Shown: positions 11,260 to 21,764 of the stretch, in pieces | Layout: each line of letters starts with the position of its first letter | Numbering within the stretch: the stretch's first letter is position 1 | Program-made: the position numbers and the translations under genes | Notes under the pieces: generated by a model | What the model was told of the DNA's origin: nothing | Databases searched by the model: none | The model's input: only the letters and a program-made list of their open reading frames with translations | Assembly (NCBI RefSeq): GCF_004337985.1 | Contig: NC_043742.1 | Span: 7,068,641 to 7,132,640, forward strand | Origin: Pyricularia pennisetigena | Lineage: Eukaryota > Ascomycota > Sordariomycetes > Magnaporthales > Pyriculariaceae | DNA length: 64,000 nt | Reading direction: 5' to 3'

Positions 11260-14205
11260 TTGCCTTTATTGGGCAATGTGTGGCAGTTCTCTGCCGCCCT
11301 CCATGACTCCATGAATATTTCGCAAAGGACCGCCAACCGGCTTACTAGCGCATTAAGATCTCCGCCGCGTGTAGAAAGGCTTAGCATTGGCAATAAGTAC
11401 TTGCTGCAACTGCGATACCATCGCACCGACCGGCGGCCCACCGCGCTCGACGATTCATATGACCTCAACGACCTAGCCGTCACCCTTGCCCCATTCAAGG
11501 AATCGTACGCCTTCAGTGATCCTACCCAAGCCCCCTCGTGGCTCGCCATCGCGCGCGCCAAGTCCAAACTCCGTCCTCAGTCCAAGCGGCAGTCGCCCAA
11601 ACGCATTCCAGAGGCAACAAGCATGCTATCCCAGGCGGACCTCGTCTGGGCTCCGACGGCCGACACTGCAGGGTCCGCAATATGGCTGCACTGCGATTCG
11701 CGCCGGTACTTGATTGGGAGAGTCCCTGAGGGGACTCAGCGTGTGCTGGCCGGTAGGTCTAACGACAGGCCCATTATCAAGCTCGAGGAAATCATGATCA
11801 CTGGCCCCATCGGTTCCGAAACATGCGGCGGCCTCATGGGTATGGTGCTCACACTGGCGGCTTCCAAAGCGATGGCTGTCAGGGACAACGGTCCTAAAAG
11901 CAAAAAGAACGATCCAAAGGCGCCGAGTTGGAACAGGTTGCGGTTGCGCGGGAGCAGGAACTTGCCCTACTATCTTGCCATGGGTCGTAGCTTCATATTG
12001 CGCCAAAAACTACCATTGGATGTGAACGAGATCCTGGCCGATCCGAGGCTAGAGGATCCGAGCAGTTCCGAACATGACTGGGAGGACGAAAATATTCGTG
12101 TGTGGCACGTTCCATTATCGGCCAACACAAGCCACTCCCCCGGCGGCAGAAAGCGGGCGAGGGTCAGTCACGATGATGATGGCAAGCCTGAGCCCGAGAT
12201 GCTCAGTGAAACAGACCAGCAGCTTGTCAAGTCGGTGCTCATGACCATGTTCGAGACTGATTGGCGGCTCGATGGCCTTGTCGAGATAAAACTGTCCGAA
12301 GCCCGCAGGGACGCCACCCTATATGTGCGCAAGAATGGCAACCTGGAGGAGTACCACGGTCCTCTGCCCGGGGATTCGGAACCCGTCCCAGATATAACCG
12401 TTTTGACCAGGAGAAACTGGAATGCAGGCCAGATTCGAAATCTCCCCAAAACTTCTCCTTCCAGTACTTCGATGTGCTACATAGTCAAATTACAGCCGCG
12501 CCGTGGCAAGTTTGACAAAGAAGCCGCAGAGAAATTTGGAATCCAACACAAGCAAAGAGGTCTGATATGCATGGGACACTCTATCACCACAGACTCTGGT
12601 GATGTGATCACGCCTGAAATGGTCATGGCTCCGCCCATTCCCGGTATGGGCTTTGCCGTGGTTGATGTCCCTTCGGCAGATTACGTCGATTCCTTACTTT
12701 CCAGGCCAGAATGGGACAACGAAAAAATAATGAGTGACATGGTCGCCATCTACTGGACACTTGGTAAAGGTCTGGCAGATGACGAGAGGATCTTGGCCTT
12801 CATGAGAAAGCACAGTCACCTGAGACACACCGTCTCATCGTTGGACGTTTGTGCGAACCATATCTCCTTTGAGACGTCGACCAAAGGCATCATTAGGCAT
12901 CACTACCTAGACCAAAAACGTTTCCCTTTACCCGTCTTCAACAACGTTGGGCCGATGGGCGATTTGTCATCAAAACCCTTTCTGCCAGCGAAATCTGAGG
13001 CGAGATTAGAGTTGGCGCCCAAGTACGCATTTCAAGACGACAGGGTACAGCGACCGCTAACTACCGACGCCAAAGAGCTCCGACCCTCTTCAGCAGTCAG
13101 AGAACTCATCGATGCCGCTCGCGAGACCGTCAAGACGCACGATTTCAAGGCTCTTATCCAGGCGGACAACAAAGACCTGCCTTGCCCCGACGCCGAAGTG
13201 ATTGCTCTCGGGACTGGGTCCTCGTTGCCCTCTATCTATCGCAACGTTTCAGCCACTCTTGTGCGCGTCCCAGGTGCCGGAAACTATCTGTTCGACTGCG
13301 GCGAAAGTACCCTCAGCCAGCTCCGCCGTCATTATGGCATCGAGGGGGCCGACGAGATACTGCGCGACCTGCGTGTCCTCTGGCTTAGCCATCCTCACGC
13401 AGACCACCACCTTGGCACCGCAAGTCTTCTTCAGGCATGGGATGCAGCCACCTCGTCTGTCAGCGCAACCACATCAGAAGGAAAGCCCCCTTCCCTCACG
13501 GTGGTCGGCCCCCAAGGCCTGATGAGCTATATCAGAGAATACCAAAATGTCGAACATATCAGCAACCGTCTGACCCTCATCGGCGTGGCGAGGCCCAACA
13601 GATCCACCCGCATTTCGGAGCCCATCACGTTCACCGGGACTGATCAAGCTAACCTCGGCGGCCTTACGCGGATAGATGTGGCCAGGACCGACCACTGCTT
13701 CGACTCGTTTGCAACCGTCTTCACATGGGAGAAGACGGGCCTAAAGGTGGCTTACTCGGGCGACTGCCGCCCATCGGACGACTTCGTCCACATAGGGCAG
13801 GGAGCGACGCTGCTCATCCACGAAGCGACATTTGAGAACGAAAAGCAGGGCGACGCCATCGCCAAGAAGCACAGCACTATGCGCGAGGCTATGGACGTGG
13901 CGAGGCGCATGAAGGCGCGTAGAGTGCTGATGACGCACTTTTCACAGCGCTACGCCAATATCCCCAAGGATCTCGAGCGACGGAACAGTGCCAATATGGA
14001 CATGATTGTTCTGTTCGCGTTTGACCACATGAGGGCCAAGCTCGGCGAGTTCACCGAGGCGGTCGAGTTCTTGCCTGCGCTGCAGAAGATGTACACCATC
14101 GTGTTGAAGGAAGAGCACGATGAGGCCCACGTTAGCACTCCCGATCTGGCTGCGGGACAAGTCGGTGAAGGGTCGACACTCGAAGACGTGGCTGTTGATG
14201 TTTAA
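11260..14205 (+). CDS. TRZ1: tRNase Z, long form (ELAC2/Trz1 type)
   Basis: This endonuclease removes the 3' trailer from precursor tRNAs. It is a single exon of 981 residues. The N-terminal half carries the degenerate metallo-beta-lactamase copy typical of long tRNase Z (WAPTADTAGSAIWLHCDSRRYLIGRVPEGTQR, then ITGPIGSETCGGLMGM). The C-terminal half is the active copy: VIALGTGSSLPS, LFDCGESTLSQLRRHYG (about 678-695), the zinc motif SHPHADHH (His711, His713, Asp715, His716), YSGDCRPSD, HEATFE and LMTHFSQRY. The first 121 residues are basic and poorly conserved (Arg/Ser-rich, few acids), which suits a mitochondrial presequence. An in-frame ATG at 11623 (Met122) starts right at the conserved domain and would give a form without the presequence. 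The family is certain; dual localisation is inferred. Confidence 0.95.
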   Translation: MPLLGNVWQFSAALHDSMNISQRTANRLTSALRSPPRVERLSIGNKYLLQLRYHRTDRRPTALDDSYDLNDLAVTLAPFKESYAFSDPTQAPSWLAIARAKSKLRPQSKRQSPKRIPEATSMLSQADLVWAPTADTAGSAIWLHCDSRRYLIGRVPEGTQRVLAGRSNDRPIIKLEEIMITGPIGSETCGGLMGMVLTLAASKAMAVRDNGPKSKKNDPKAPSWNRLRLRGSRNLPYYLAMGRSFILRQKLPLDVNEILADPRLEDPSSSEHDWEDENIRVWHVPLSANTSHSPGGRKRARVSHDDDGKPEPEMLSETDQQLVKSVLMTMFETDWRLDGLVEIKLSEARRDATLYVRKNGNLEEYHGPLPGDSEPVPDITVLTRRNWNAGQIRNLPKTSPSSTSMCYIVKLQPRRGKFDKEAAEKFGIQHKQRGLICMGHSITTDSGDVITPEMVMAPPIPGMGFAVVDVPSADYVDSLLSRPEWDNEKIMSDMVAIYWTLGKGLADDERILAFMRKHSHLRHTVSSLDVCANHISFETSTKGIIRHHYLDQKRFPLPVFNNVGPMGDLSSKPFLPAKSEARLELAPKYAFQDDRVQRPLTTDAKELRPSSAVRELIDAARETVKTHDFKALIQADNKDLPCPDAEVIALGTGSSLPSIYRNVSATLVRVPGAGNYLFDCGESTLSQLRRHYGIEGADEILRDLRVLWLSHPHADHHLGTASLLQAWDAATSSVSATTSEGKPPSLTVVGPQGLMSYIREYQNVEHISNRLTLIGVARPNRSTRISEPITFTGTDQANLGGLTRIDVARTDHCFDSFATVFTWEKTGLKVAYSGDCRPSDDFVHIGQGATLLIHEATFENEKQGDAIAKKHSTMREAMDVARRMKARRVLMTHFSQRYANIPKDLERRNSANMDMIVLFAFDHMRAKLGEFTEAVEFLPALQKMYTIVLKEEHDEAHVSTPDLAAGQVGEGSTLEDVAVDV

Positions 14206-14724
14206 TATGCTCTGTCGGTACAGCCTTGATGTACACAGGAAACAGCGGGACGCTTGGTTGACGATGTGCCATGAACAACTTTGATCTCCATGCGAGGCAC
14301 ATCTTGCTCAGAGCACATCTCCTAGCAGTAATGTCCGTTTGGGCCTGATAATTACGATGAGTCTTTTTGTGACTGATGCAGTTTAAACATGTAAAGTAGC
14401 ATACACAAGGAATAGAAGGATAGATACCTCTTGTCCCCCCTCCCCCCCAATTAAAATCTTTTCTTTTATCTTGGTCATTGGAAGAGCCCGGACGTTCTAG
14501 TGATAAACATGCTGGTTTCCTCGTCTCCCTTGTCCAAGCTTCATTCTGGCACATTTCCATTCCGGTGTGCCCATGTTTAGGATCTGGTCCCTGACTCGCC
14601 CTATCTTGAACGGCATCATTTTTTTCAATCTCGTTCCTAGTGAGCTCCTGCATTACGACTGGCTGCGCTTGGTATCCCATCAGATCCCGAGGGCCTCGTT
14701 GTGGCGGTGGCAGGGGCGATGTGC
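14206..14724. other. Intergenic, convergent 3' ends
   Basis: This interval separates the tRNase Z stop from the stop of the LIM gene model. A minus-strand ORF (14132-14728) overlaps the C-terminus of the LIM gene in another frame. I could not find a good splice junction that would join it, but a longer LIM protein cannot be excluded. Confidence 0.4.
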
Positions 14725-16228
14725 TCATACTCGCCCAGCCACTCGAGTGACTTTGGTGTTTGTTGTTCGCATGGCAGTAGTGTCTGTCCTGGACGGATCA
14801 TAACCATCCATAGCTGACGGTGCTTGCTGCTCGTGCTCTGGTGCAGATGCAGTCCCTTGTGGGATTGCTTGGCTTCGTGGCAGGTCCATCAAAGCTTTTG
14901 ATTGATGTGCTCGTCCAGCCAAGGGACACTGGAATGATACATGTCTTCGCTGCATGTGCCGCTGGCTTTGACTATGCAGCGAGGGCCGCAGGTTGGGCTC
15001 GTTGCTGACGTAGGAGTACCTTTGCCGTTGTATTTGAGGTCTTGGGGTGCCTGTGGCACACGAACAAGTCAACCCGGTGAGTTTGAAAGCATCCTGGCTC
15101 GGGCAGCTTGTCAGTTTGTTAGCTCCCATTGCCTTTATGTAGATATTATGCACACCTGGCGAGGCTACTGATGCTGATCTGGTCACAGGGGAAGAGGCAA
15201 TATGTGCTTGGTAAGAGGATTTATCCCCTGGCTGGATCCCATTGTCAACGTTTCCATGTCGTGCAAACGGCTGCATCTGGAGTGGAATGGACTTGGTAGG
15301 TCTTGGCTTGAAACTTGGGCCATTGAGAGGATCTGACATGGACACATAAATGGTGTTTGAAAACGGATTCATGTGCTTGCCGCCGGTCATACTCGCTGCT
15401 CCATCTGTCTCGATATGATCAGGGCATACGGCGTCGACCTGAGAAACCACTGCAATGGATGACTGAACAAAATATTAAGATATCGAGTCAGCAGGCATTT
15501 CAGTGGCAACAGTCCAATGGTTTCAACCTTACCGTAAGCTGACAATGTACCTCATCCTGGGCTTTAGGCATCGTCGCATGAGGTCCTGAAGTCGCCTGCT
15601 TATTCTTCTCATACCTTGCCCGGATCAGTTCTACATCCCTCTGATGGGCTGAATCCAACGCCAAGCGGACGATTTCATCTTCATCAACACCATCCCCCTC
15701 CATGTTCAGGAGACAGTGTTGACATAGCGGGATCTCATCGAGCTCGACCGCGGCGCCTCTGCCACTGTGAGGCTGTTCCTGCCAGTCGTCTCCTTGACCA
15801 ATTCCGTGGCCGTCACCATCCCAGCCCTGAGTGCATCGCTCGGTCCCCATGTCTCCCCCACTATCACACTTTCCCCACGCCTCTTGCACGCTCGTCCTCC
15901 CACCACAGAACAGACACCCAAAGCACACGCGGTGCCAAAAGCACCAGCCGAGGCTGACGCAGGCGTCGCCCCGGTACACCAGCTCGCCGCACTTCCAGCA
16001 CACGGCGAGGTCTATCAGGGTCCGGTAGCAGCCCTCGCACGTGAGACGAGCAGACTTGCCGACAACGTGTGGTGGGGAGCAGTATGCCTGGTGGCAGAAG
16101 CTGCAGATAAACACAGGCTGATATCGCGGATCTAGAGTGTCCCTGCGGATAGGTATCGAGGGTTCTGAGGCTGCCGTCGATAGCACTGGCCGCCAGGCTG
16201 AGACGGAAGTCTTGAGTATGGACCGCAT
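14725..16228 (-). CDS. LIM-domain protein
   Basis: This is a zinc-binding LIM protein, probably a protein-interaction scaffold; the partner is unknown. Exon 1 is 16228-15533, the 70-bp intron is 15463-15532 (donor GTAAGG, acceptor TTCAG), and exon 2 is 15462-14725, giving 477 residues. Residues about 40-75 hold CxxC pairs (CSFC, CEGC). They are followed by a full LIM pattern: C-x2-C-x18-H-x2-C-x2-C-x2-C (CWKCGEL...WHRVCFGCLFC). A Gly/Asp/Gln-rich insert of about 60 residues then precedes the closing CQHC pair. A C-terminal helix-like segment follows (DEDEIVRLALDSAHQRDVELIRARYEKNKQA). Exon 2 is low-complexity and Ser/Pro/Gln-rich. Within it, 15051-15155 (105 bp, GTGTGC...CACAG, GCTAAC branch-like site) could be an optional in-frame intron, giving 442 residues. 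The C-terminus is the least certain part. Confidence 0.78.
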
Positions 16229-17500
16229 GGATGGTTGCGTCTATGATGGTGAGGAGGAGGAAATTTGTGTCTTTCTTTTTTCTTTTTTCTTTTCTTTTCT
16301 TTTTTTTTTTTTGTTTTTTTGATTATATATATATGTAAGAGTTTTTGCAACTAGTAACGGGTGTTAGCAATTTTTGGTGAACTGATCATTGATCCTAGGA
16401 GTGCAATTATGTAGCTTTTAATATATTTAGGAAGAGCCGGTAGAATGATGAGCGATTGTGGATGGCAGTGCCTAGAAGATCGTATAGCCACCGGTTCAAA
16501 ATAGGAACAGCCCAAATACATCTAGTGTAGACTAGTCAATGCTCATTCATTGAACTCGGTATTCTTCACTCGCACCGATTAGCTCAAAGGATTCTTTATG
16601 GTCACACCTTCTCGTCGAGCCAACATAGAAGCATGCACCAAGGAACTATGGTAGGTTGAGGCAGGTACCGGTGCCTACCCATCTTTCAAGTTCCCACCTT
16701 AACATTACCTGGATAGACACCGGCAGGTACTCTTTCCCGCCAAGCGCCCGATCGACCGCCCTCCGTCTGGAGAAGTCATCAAAAGTCTTTTACTAGTAGC
16801 ACATCAGGCAGAAAAAAAGAGCCAAGTATCCAGTTTGTTGATGACGGCCAAACAGCGCACTGGATTAAAAACCGAGCATAAATGCTTTCTGATTTTCCTA
16901 GACCCACCCCGACCAGGCGCGATAATACTGTACAGTTGACCATGAATAAATGCAAGAGAAATTATACCAGCAGTCCCAAAATCCCAAGGGCTTCCTTGAG
17001 ACATAATCCAACAAACAAACAGACGCAATAACTGGACATCCGACTAGGAACAGGCAGTTCTGAAAGTCTCTGCCACCAACCAAGTTGTTGCTTGCTTTTT
17101 CAATAAACTCCATGACCTGACCAACCCGTGACCTATCATCGTAGAGATGAACAACAAAAAAAAGACACCATAACCCGAACAACGCCTGTGTGGAATCTCG
17201 CAGTTTGACCCATCCTGTCCGCTGGTCAAGCCTTGGCTGATGACCCGTCCAGGAAAGGGTCTCTTATGACTTTCAAAGTGAAAATAAAACAAACCCAAAG
17301 TATTTAGACATTCTAGAAAGTGCAAAGAAACTGCACAAAACGGCATAGCATGCACCCTTCTATTAACGGGGAAAGAATCGACCCTCCGAGCCTCGTTGCT
17401 TAGTCGTAAGAAATTTGGGGCTGACGGCGGACTAGCCATCATTGAGGCGCATGACAAATCAGGTCCTCTCAAGACCAATGTTGGACGAGCAAAGTCTATC
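16229..17500. other. Intergenic, LIM gene promoter and 3' side of next gene
   Basis: A pyrimidine tract (TTTTC units and T14, 16270-16320) lies just upstream of the LIM gene; on the coding strand it is an AG-rich leader. The remaining 1.1 kb has only short ORFs (16804-17182 and 17044-17526 on the minus strand) without recognisable content and is probably the 3' UTR of the next minus-strand gene. Confidence 0.45.
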
Positions 17501-19953
17501 TCACTTCCGCATTTTGGGCCGTGCAAGCATGGAAAGGCGGCTGAGACTTATGCCTGACCTCTTCACGGGGGATGGCGTTTTGGTACCAACCCCGGGGAAC
17601 TCAGAAGGTTTTTTGGGCGAGCTGTACAGCATCGTTCTCGGATGCTGTTTACGAGCCTTAGGTGGCACACTGACCGACCCCTTGGCACCGCGGCTTGAGC
17701 CAAAAAGAGCTTCACCGTCCTCAATTTGACGTGCCCTCTTGGTTGCCCGTTCATCAGAGTCTTCGTCTTCGTCATCCGAGTCCGCGCGATGGCGCTTCTT
17801 GTTATCAAGACCATGCTTTACGGCAGGCAGGAATGCTGCGGGAGCACGGTTCTCCTTGTTTTCGCGCTGGCCAGAGATACCACTGCCTCCATGACTGAAC
17901 TCGGATACCGAGTCCGGAAAGCTACCGGGCATCGCCATGGGGCTTTGCGGAGCCATCGTTGACTGACGAACATGTCTCACACTGGATTGACCGCGCGAGC
18001 CACCGAAGCCGACAGGCGAGGTGCCGCCAAACTCGATCGTGTGATCGCTTCTGAAAGTAAACGTTCCGGGGACCGCCGAACTGAGACCATCAGTCTCCAA
18101 GTTCGTCGTAGGCTCGGGAGGTCCATCTGTTAGAGTTTGCAAATCCGGATATTGTACCGCGGGCACGCTGCTTTCCTGGCCTTCACCTTCATCCATGACT
18201 GTGTCCAGATTCGGGTAGTGGACTTCGGGTAGCTTGCCCATGGTTTTTGACCGGGGCAGGCCGGACTTCAAAATTGACTTGAGCGGAGAAGGGGTGCGAT
18301 CATTGCCCAAAAAAGTTACGGGCTTCTTGGAATCCGGAGTGAAGACCACGCGCTTCATAAGCTTGCGCGAAGGAGTGGTTGCTGGCACTGCAGGGAGTGG
18401 CTTGTCGAGGTTCGAAGTGGAGGGTGTTTTAAGACCAGAAGCCTTGGGCACCGGCAAGGTGCTACTAGGTTTGGGGCCAGCGTCTTTCTGGCCTCCTCGA
18501 AGCATCGATTTGATCCTATCGAATCGGCTGGGTGACCGGACTGGTGCCGCAATCTTAGATGCCATAGCCAAACTGCTGTTGCTTGCTGAGGTCTTGAGAC
18601 GACCTGGTGGCGCGGTAGCACTAAGGGCCCCACTAGGGCCTGGCTTTGCCGCCGAGGCGACAGATCGGGCCAGAGATGATTTTGTTGGGGTCATCAACGC
18701 CGACGTCGTGGTGTGGGATCGCGGGAGGCTTGGGCCTTCCCTGCCGGCGGTAGTCGGCCGCGGGATGCTGCTGGCATCCCTCGATACAGGCCGAGCACTA
18801 GATGCATCGTCCTCAATACGTTGTCTTGCCCGCTTGACTGCGGACACGGGCACCTCATCGCTGCTGCCTCCAAAGAGGCCATTTTGCCGCTTGGCGGGCG
18901 AGATGGGGAACTTTGCGGGCGGTTTCCTAGAGGACTCAGCAGTCACAACCCCCCTACGAGCCTCCGAGTCGTTGAGGTTCGCCTTGGATTGTGTTCTCTT
19001 GATACCCTTGGTCAATTGAGCCGGACTGGTCGGGCCATTGCCGGCGATGCTGCTGCTACTGCCGTTGCTATTTAATGTCTTGTAGCGCTGGACGCTGGGG
19101 TGATTGACAATAGAATCCATTTTCTGGAGTTCCTTCCAGTGCACATCACTGAACCGACCGCGTTTTCCCTTGGCGGAGGCGATCTTGCGTCCATTTGCCT
19201 CCGCCTCCGCCTTCTCCTGGTCGCGCTTAGCCCTGAGGTCTGCCGCGATCTGCTCAATGTCGCCACGCATATCCTCTAGGAGTGCTTTGGTACGTTCACT
19301 GAGGCCTCCAGTCGCGGCGCCAGGGTTTTCGAGATGAAAAGTGAATGGCGCCGATGGTACTGTGCTGGTCCTGCGCGATGGTGCCGCTGCCGCCCTCTGT
19401 GTCACCTCCACGGTAGGTGATGAGTTCAAAGGGCCTGCTGGATTAATGTCTGAGAATCCAAGGTGCAAAGCAGAGGAAGGAGCGGCGGTAGAAGCGTGGT
19501 AGTGCTCGGGATGCATCTCTGTTGCTGGCGGCTTGATGGCAGACGACGCCGGAGTTCGTGGGAACGGGGAGGAAGCCGCAGGGGCCTCATCCTTAGCAGT
19601 GTCACGAGCGCGAGACGGGCTGCTCTCAACTGGTTGGGTTTTTGGTGTTTTGCCTCTGGCTGACTTGGTGCTCTTGGGAAGTTTGCTCTTCTTGGCCGGG
19701 GTCTTCTCGACGGGAGAGGTCTCATCAGCCTCTTCCACCGAGCCGAGCTCTTGTTTAGGAAGCGTCGATTCCTGATCATCTATGTCAGTAAAGGCCTTCC
19801 AACCTTGAATGAATGACTGCAGAAGTCCGGCGGATTTTTGATCGTGTTTTTTTATCTCTTGATAGTTGCGGTGTGCGAGCCTGATGGTTTAATATCACTC
19901 ACCTCCAGAGCAGCATTCGCGGCCAGGCGCGTTGAGCGACGGGGGCGCGCCAT
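17501..19953 (-). CDS. Large basic Ser/Pro-rich protein, conserved core, function unrecognised
   Basis: I do not recognise this gene. Exon 1 is 19953-19903 (encoding MARPRRSTRLAANAALE), intron 19772-19902 has donor GTGAGT and acceptor ATCAG, and exon 2 is 19771-17501, giving 773 residues. The spliced N-terminus is Arg-rich. Residues roughly 175-265 are the only stretch that looks folded: a charged helix (ERTKALLEDMRGDIEQIAADL...) followed by KGKRGRFSDVHWKELQKMDSIV. The rest is long disordered sequence full of SP and TP sites (TPTKSSLAR, PKASGLKTPSTSNL, TPSPLKSILKSGLPRSKT), a KRRR-like basic patch (KKRHRADSDDEDEDSDERATKRARQ, shown here only in parts) and a basic end LSRLSMLARPKMRK. Many proline-directed phosphosites plus basic patches suggest a nuclear, cell-cycle or microtubule-linked protein, but this is composition-based inference. 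Confidence 0.82.
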
Positions 19954-21627
19954 TATTCGACTATTTCGTGAGAATCAGTTTCCTTTCCCTCAATAGACGA
20001 AAAGAAGTTCCTCTATCTGGAGGAGAGGAACGATGCGTTCTAATCTCGATAACTCCAGGCTAGGACTGGGGTGGTCAAGAATGGAGGAACGCGGATGATG
20101 TCAGGGTGGAAAAAGTGGTGTTCCATGTAAACATGGGGCGGGGGGTTCTGGAAAGTAAACAAACATCTTTGTCAGTGTGGAGCTGATCCCGAGCCTCTCG
20201 GTGGTCCAAGCTCCAAAAAGTGCCGCGATGACCCACTAATGGTGTGTTTCATTTGATTGGCCTGAAGCGGCATTATCGCACCATGTAACTCGCCGTTGAG
20301 CGATGCGGCATATTCTTTGGTGATGACCGAACGAGCTTCTTGACGAGAAGAGTCACGTTGTGTCCCAACCAATTTGCGTCACTGCGAGAATATTTTGTCC
20401 ACAACTTCAGGTATTTCTCGCACAGCGGCGTGGACCTGTTCAACATTGGTGCGATGGTAATCCAGGGTTTATCGGAACTTCTCTTGCTCGTCCATGAGGA
20501 ACGGTGTATGAATGCTATCGCGACGAGTAATTCTCAATTGGTTGAATATGTATAATGATAAAGGCAAGCAAATACCTCTGATGATCTTTACGGGAAATAT
20601 CCCATATCTCAAGGCTTGCATTACAATGCATGAGTTATCCAAAACTAGCAAGCGTGTAAGCTAGAGAAAAAAAAAGGTTGACAGTAAGAAGGACAACGCC
20701 TCTTCGACGATCTCGCCGAATGTGATGTCAGGAGGCGAAGGTGTTGCAATCTGTTTCTGCAGTAGAGGTACAACAAGTTGGTAGCATCACAGCCTGCCAA
20801 CACTAGAAGTCCGACACAGTACGTACCATTCTTCGCGCGAATGTAGTTCATTCCAAGGTGGGGCGAATAGGTTAGCTCTCAAATGGGTTCTCTTTTACAT
20901 TTACAGCAAGTACATCTAGCTCGTTAGCTTGTTCCTTCTGATCGTCTCTGCCGTTAATATTGTTGTCGCGCCATCAAGCAGCGCTGGTGACAAATGATTC
21001 GAGACCGCACCTGATTTTGTGTGCTCATGCATGCGAACGCCACTGGTAACAAGGTGGTCACGCGCTCATATCCCGACAATGCGGTTCCCTCGAGCACTCG
21101 GAAAGATGAGCTGCCAATAGAGCGAGTAATCTGGATTGACTGATCACCATGCATGTCGCGCTAATATGCCCACTGTTACTTGGCGACGAGGTCGGTGTGT
21201 GTGTGCGGAATATCTGCCTCTAGTCTAGACATAGAAAACCTGGCGCAAAAACGTCGCGCTGCAGATAGTAGTTACAGTGTTGAAGCGACGAATGGGCTCT
21301 AGCAAGCTAGCTCCGCGGGGATGCAAGTTGGCCGTGGCGGTGCATGGCACACCGGGGACACAGCTTCATCACCCCTGGCCATAACATTGACATCTTATTG
21401 CAGCCGGCTCGGCCGCACTGGCCGCCATGCTCTTCTGCGACTCTGTACAACGTTTTCGAGCGCAATTGATGCTCTTGCTTGCTATTGTACCTCAATTTTA
21501 AGGTGTTTCGACTATTCACACCTTCACAATACGCTCGTCCCCGGTTGTACCATCTAATGAACCCCCGTCTCGCGAGATTGACTGCTGTGGATGTACGGAG
21601 TATAAAAGAAAACAAGGCAATGAGAAG

Positions 21628-21764
21628 ACGCACATCCAGCCATTTCGTTTGACGAATCATTAGACGCAAGAAAAGGAAATGGGGGAGAGGGTGAGAGAAA
21701 ACGCAGAGAAAACGCAACTGTAAACGCAAAAGAAAAACGCAATCATAAACGCAGAAAAAACGCA
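21628..21764. repeat. Cluster of ACGCA motifs (imperfect tandem, AAACGCA-like)
   Basis: Eight ACGCA pentamers occur in about 137 bp, most preceded by A-runs (AAACGCA or AAAACGCA), with starts near 21628, 21664, 21701, 21712, 21724, 21737, 21749 and 21760. Spacing over the last six is 11-13 bp. Chance expectation for a 5-mer on one strand is about one per kb. Confidence 0.7.

Noticed and set aside
14132..14728. 198-codon minus-strand ORF at the LIM gene's 3' end
   Set aside because: It overlaps the LIM stop in another frame, and no convincing donor/acceptor pair joins it. Kept as an open question on the LIM C-terminus.
17044..17526. 160-codon minus-strand ORF
   Set aside because: Low-complexity match to a 3' UTR position; it overlaps the end of the large disordered protein gene in another frame.
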